Source of the DNA: Cyclobacteriaceae bacterium
GTDB lineage: Bacteria > Bacteroidota > Bacteroidia > Cytophagales > Cyclobacteriaceae
NCBI GenBank assembly: GCA_016787725.1
Contig: JAEUTZ010000019.1
Span: 1 to 45,007 of the forward strand
Direction: 5' to 3'
Length of the DNA: 45,007 nt
Shown here: positions 42,285 to 45,007 of the stretch, piece by piece
Numbering within the stretch: the stretch's first letter is position 1
Layout of the letters: every line of letters begins with the position of its first letter
The notes under the pieces: generated by a model
What the model saw: only the letters and a program-made list of their open reading frames with translations
What the model was told of the DNA's origin: nothing
Databases searched by the model: none
Made by a program: the position numbers and the translations under genes

Positions 42285-43227
42285 ACTTCGCAGGCGTGAT
42301 TACAATGTTTCTGAAATCTATCGGCCCGTGATCGCCCTGAAACAGAATCGGGCCAGGTTCGCCTTCCTTGCTGTCGATCGCTCCGCCTGTAATCCCCGGA
42401 ATTTCCTGGTTGCAAAGGATGGTTTTGCCATTGGCTACAATCGTAACCATGCGCCCAATCAACGTAATATCATATGTCTGCCATTCACCCGGGTCTTTAG
42501 CTGCCATTTCGCTGGGCGTCAGGAAACCATACACAGCCCCGAGATACCCCTTCCATGGTTCTTTCCCTTTGTCGTCTTCAATCTGAACCTCGTACCGACC
42601 GCGCAGGTAGATACCACTGTTGCTGCCTTTCTCATATCGAAACTCAACATGAAGTTTAAAGTCGGTGAAGGTTTGTTCGCTGATCAGGTTCGCACCCGAC
42701 TTCGGGTTGCGTAAAATTCCATTCTCAACAATCCACTGATTCTGACCTTTGGCACGCCAGCCGGTAAGATCAACCCCGTTAAAGAGTTTTATTGGCTCAC
42801 CCCATACCGGCTCACTGGTTCTTTTCAGCAACGGTGCCCGTTCGCCTGTCCACGGATACGATTTTCCATCGGTATACGTCATGGTGCCCTTCAGCTTCCC
42901 ATCGATCAGCTCGCCTTCAAAGTCCATATTGCGCGTACCCGGTTCCCACTGAGGTGGAATTGAGAAGCTGAATTTTCCATTGGTTATCGTGACTACGGCA
43001 ATCGGGCGTGCACTGCCAAAGGCATACACAAATCGACCCACCAGGGTGCGATTTCCTGAATGTTCAATCTCCAGCCAGGAGGGAAGTTCATTCCCGTCTT
43101 TTTGAATGACCAGATCCCATCGCCCTTCCAATTCCTTTGCCGGGTTGGCCTGGGCGGAGGCGCTCGTGCTGACATTGAAAACCACTGAGAAGCAGACAAG
43201 CGCTGCCAGAATCCGTTGAGACTTCAT
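42283..43227 (-). CDS. DUF1080 (3-keto-disaccharide hydrolase) family secreted protein
   Basis: A 314-residue exported protein with a signal peptide of about 26 residues (ending STSASAQ). The C-terminal domain (about 135-314) is DUF1080: IKLFNGVDLTGWRAKG, NQWIVENGILRN, HVEFRYEKGSNSGIYLRGRY, and the closing GPIDFRNIVITP. This concanavalin-like jelly-roll binds or cleaves 3-keto-glycosides in characterised members. The N-terminal region (about 30-125) is a separate beta domain (WDLVIQKDGNELPSWLEIE) often found with it. Periplasmic sugar processing is likely; no oxidoreductase partner lies nearby. Confidence 0.88.
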   Translation of the reverse strand: MKSQRILAALVCFSVVFNVSTSASAQANPAKELEGRWDLVIQKDGNELPSWLEIEHSGNRTLVGRFVYAFGSARPIAVVTITNGKFSFSIPPQWEPGTRNMDFEGELIDGKLKGTMTYTDGKSYPWTGERAPLLKRTSEPVWGEPIKLFNGVDLTGWRAKGQNQWIVENGILRNPKSGANLISEQTFTDFKLHVEFRYEKGSNSGIYLRGRYEVQIEDDKGKEPWKGYLGAVYGFLTPSEMAAKDPGEWQTYDITLIGRMVTIVANGKTILCNQEIPGITGGAIDSKEGEPGPILFQGDHGPIDFRNIVITPAK

Positions 43228-43318
43228 ATTCGATATTTTTAAGTCTACTAAAGTTCTGGAATAGTTTTGACTTCACTACGCATATAAGCAAACAAAGTAG
43301 CCGGAGTTTGATCGGAAC

Positions 43319-43702
43319 TTACCGGAACTTCAGCTCGGGCATCAGCGGAACGGTTTCCACCAGCTCAAGTGACTTGACCATCGCTTTCGTGCCGTTTTTA
43401 TATTTCAGAAAATGAGGCGTCTGGATGTGTTTATTGTAAGCGTCTTTGCTGGCATAAATTTCCAGGATCGTGATGTGTGTGGGTCTGGCCTTTTCTGACA
43501 CGGCATACAAGGTTAGCACACCCGGTTCCACACGCAGGGAAGTTTCAATTTCCTCTTTCAGGTACCCCTGGTACTGCTTGAGTTGGGTGGAGTCAATAAC
43601 CAGTTTGGCAAGGCGCACCAGGCGCTCGTTTTCCTGCGCGGTGGCGGCTGGGCTCATTCCCTGTGCCAGCAACATCAACATAATTATCTTTATTGTTTTC
43701 AT
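43319..43702 (-). CDS. Antibiotic biosynthesis monooxygenase (ABM) domain protein, exported
   Basis: A 127-residue protein with a signal peptide (MKTIKIIMLMLLAQGMSPAA, cleaved near TAQ). The rest is one ABM ferredoxin-like domain: LVRLAKLVIDSTQLKQYQ, then EPGVLTLYAVSEKARP, THITILEIYASKDAYNKHI and the helix ending SLELVE. Cofactor-free monooxygenases of this family oxidise quinols or small aromatics, but export of such a domain is less usual, and other members only bind small ligands or heme. It is 15 nt downstream of the CPBP protease gene on the same strand and is probably co-transcribed with it. Confidence 0.85.
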   Translation of the reverse strand: MKTIKIIMLMLLAQGMSPAATAQENERLVRLAKLVIDSTQLKQYQGYLKEEIETSLRVEPGVLTLYAVSEKARPTHITILEIYASKDAYNKHIQTPHFLKYKNGTKAMVKSLELVETVPLMPELKFR

Positions 43703-43717
43703 TTTAGCAACAATGTT

Positions 43718-44527
43718 TTAGAATTCACGGTCTGGAAGGGTAGCAGCTGGTTTTCGGGTCATGGCGTAAAGTACATAAAGTGCAACCACCCATATCAGGG
43801 CCAACGTGATCCATCCGATTGGGCTGGCTTGTAAGGTGAACGGACTTGCGGATGCCTTCGATGCAGACGGCACAACGTCTTTGGTGTTGTTGATGGCCGC
43901 ATGAAAAACCATGAGCGGCAATAAATTTCCCTGTACTTTCCAGAAAAGCCAGGCCATGATCACGGAAAGTCCTGTTACTTGGAACGCATACAACGGGAAG
44001 GACTGGTGAAAGGTATCCGCTGCCTCTAAATAAAACAACGGGAGATGCCACACCGCCCAAAGGATACCCAACAGTATGCTGGCCGGGGCAAGGCCGAATT
44101 TATTTGCCATGAGCGGAAGAGCATACCCGCGCCATCCGATTTCTTCCCCTGCCTGAACCCACATCGAAACCGCGATGGCTCCCAGCATCACATACCAGGG
44201 TGTAGTTCCAAAGAGCGGCCATGAATTATATAGTAAAAAGAAAACAAGGGCTGCCAACCCTTTGATGAGGGCCATGAAGGTAAGGGCAAAGAGATACCAC
44301 TGTACACCAGTGTTTTTGAAAGAGATTTTTTCAAGTAATAATTTTACACCCGCGGAGCCCTGTGTTTTGGCTGTCATGAAGATCGCCACAAACCCCGGAG
44401 AGATCGCTCCAATAAAAATTAATCCGTGTGCAAGCGTTGAAAGCAGGGCATTCTCAGAGAGGAGACTGCCGGAAATGAAAAAGAGCCAGGCAACAAGGAA
44501 AGCGATTAAAAAAAAGCGCAGAAGCAT
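43718..44527 (-). CDS. CPBP family intramembrane glutamic endopeptidase
   Basis: A 269-residue membrane protein with about eight helices. The three catalytic motifs of the CPBP (CAAX/Abi) family are present: AGEEIGWRGYALPLM (Glu-Glu-x-x-x-Arg), GILWAVWHLPLF (with its His) and VFHAAINNTKD (His-x-x-x-Asn). Family members cleave prenylated proteins or act in bacteriocin self-immunity and signalling; the target here is unknown. No bacteriocin gene is adjacent. The start is the ATG at 44527, giving a normal N-terminal hydrophobic helix. It precedes the ABM gene by 15 nt. Confidence 0.9.
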   Translation of the reverse strand: MLLRFFLIAFLVAWLFFISGSLLSENALLSTLAHGLIFIGAISPGFVAIFMTAKTQGSAGVKLLLEKISFKNTGVQWYLFALTFMALIKGLAALVFFLLYNSWPLFGTTPWYVMLGAIAVSMWVQAGEEIGWRGYALPLMANKFGLAPASILLGILWAVWHLPLFYLEAADTFHQSFPLYAFQVTGLSVIMAWLFWKVQGNLLPLMVFHAAINNTKDVVPSASKASASPFTLQASPIGWITLALIWVVALYVLYAMTRKPAATLPDREF

Positions 44528-44647
44528 TGAAGGTAAGTTAATCAGAAAATGGCACGGTACAATTCGGGAGGCGACCGTATTTAACAGGAGGGGGTAGGGG
44601 ACTGCTCTTTCCGAAGAATGGTAGAAGTTAACTCACCTTCGCATGGG

Positions 44648-44660
44648 CCGGCAAGGCCGG
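44648..44660. repeat. Small GC hairpin CCGGC-AAG-GCCGG
   Basis: A 5-bp perfect stem with a 3-nt loop in the gap between the CPBP gene and the IS remnant. No T tract follows on either strand. It could be a remnant of a mobile-element end or a chance palindrome. Confidence 0.3.
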
Positions 44661-44691
44661 TCAGCTAAAATGATCTCTAAAAAAGGTGTGT

Positions 44692-45007
44692 TTAAAGAGC
44701 AAAATTAAGATGCCTGTGTACGTCAGTAGTTCTGCCATCATGGCCAAGTACTTGGTCAAGCTTCCCATAGATTCGTTCAATTCGTTTATGGTTCCACCGA
44801 TGTTGCCGTCTGATCATCTTGGTGATCGTGGGGCACCCGTAACGGGGGTGCTTATTCGCCAATTCCAATACAGCATCAATCACCGGCTGATCATTCCGTT
44901 TGCTCTTGTAATAAACCATGGAACGGTTAACATCTAGTATGTTACAGGCCCTGCGGATGCTAACCGGATGTTCCTTGCAAGTGAACTCAATTAGTTCCTT
45001 TTGCTCG
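44692..45007 (-). pseudogene. Truncated IS3-family transposase (OrfB N-terminal part)
   Basis: The open frame enters from the right edge (first full codon at 45006) and reads EQKELIEFTCKEHPVSIRRA, then NRSMVYYKSKRND and NKHPRYGCPTITKMIRRQ up to RIYGKL. This is the HTH_21/IS3 OrfB N-terminus, which normally leads into a DDE integrase core of about 200 residues. Instead the frame becomes unlike a transposase after about 44762 (DQVLGHDGRTTDV) and stops at 44692. The element is therefore cut short; no catalytic Asp or Glu and no terminal inverted repeat are seen here. The segment 44656-44766 also reads in another minus-strand frame as a 36-residue hydrophobic peptide. Confidence 0.8.

Overview
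The window looks like a chromosomal segment of a Bacteroidota bacterium, most likely from the Cytophagales. The evidence is the set of gene families (HYC_CC_PP, DUF3347, DUF2911, DUF4260 and a TPR/PD40/OmpA protein like PorE), many lipoproteins, the lack of clear Shine-Dalgarno sites, and TAnnTTTG-type -7 promoter elements. I see no rRNA, tRNA, CRISPR array or prophage. The left edge cuts a hotdog thioesterase gene. The right edge holds a truncated IS3-type transposase. No gap between genes exceeds about 210 bases.

Layout: 1-5.7 kb holds a partial thioesterase, a RhlE-like DEAD-box helicase with a TTG start, and a minus-strand pair made of a PorE-like OmpA protein and a neutral-ceramidase-like protein, then two small hypothetical genes. 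5.8-8.8 kb holds an ECF sigma factor, a ZAS-type anti-sigma factor and a lipoprotein in an overlapping operon, then a stand-alone receiver domain and a small putative zinc protein. 8.9-19.6 kb is mixed metabolism: an SGLT-type symporter, nitronate monooxygenase, methyltransferase, S9 peptidase, GH20 hexosaminidase, a DUF4136 lipoprotein, a cupin, DUF4260 and glnS.

19.7-33.2 kb is a copper-handling island, all on the + strand. It contains an AraC regulator fused to an HMA-like CxxC domain, CopA, a small HMA chaperone, a HYC_CC_PP protein, a CusA-type RND pump, a TolC-like outer membrane protein, two tandem CusB-like adaptors (one with a heavy-metal-binding domain), a DUF3347 lipoprotein, a TlpA-like thioredoxin, a Cys/His-rich beta-propeller lipoprotein and a DUF2911 protein. 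Several junctions overlap by 1-23 nt, which suggests translational coupling. The likely logic is cytosolic sensing, export by CopA and the Cus pump, and periplasmic binding and redox handling by the lipoproteins.

33.2-45 kb holds an amino-acid permease overlapping an amidinohydrolase, a fatty-acid-hydroxylase-family protein, a large acyl-CoA oxidase-like enzyme, DinB, a tiny His-Pro repeat lipoprotein, a transglutaminase-like lipoprotein, two small secreted proteins, a DUF1080 protein, a CPBP protease next to a monooxygenase, and the IS remnant.

The most unusual structural signal is a family of degenerate arrays with a 7-nt period at nine or more sites. They fill intergenic gaps and abut or enter start and stop codons. 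At two Cus genes they are translated, forming the N-terminal part of the signal peptide.
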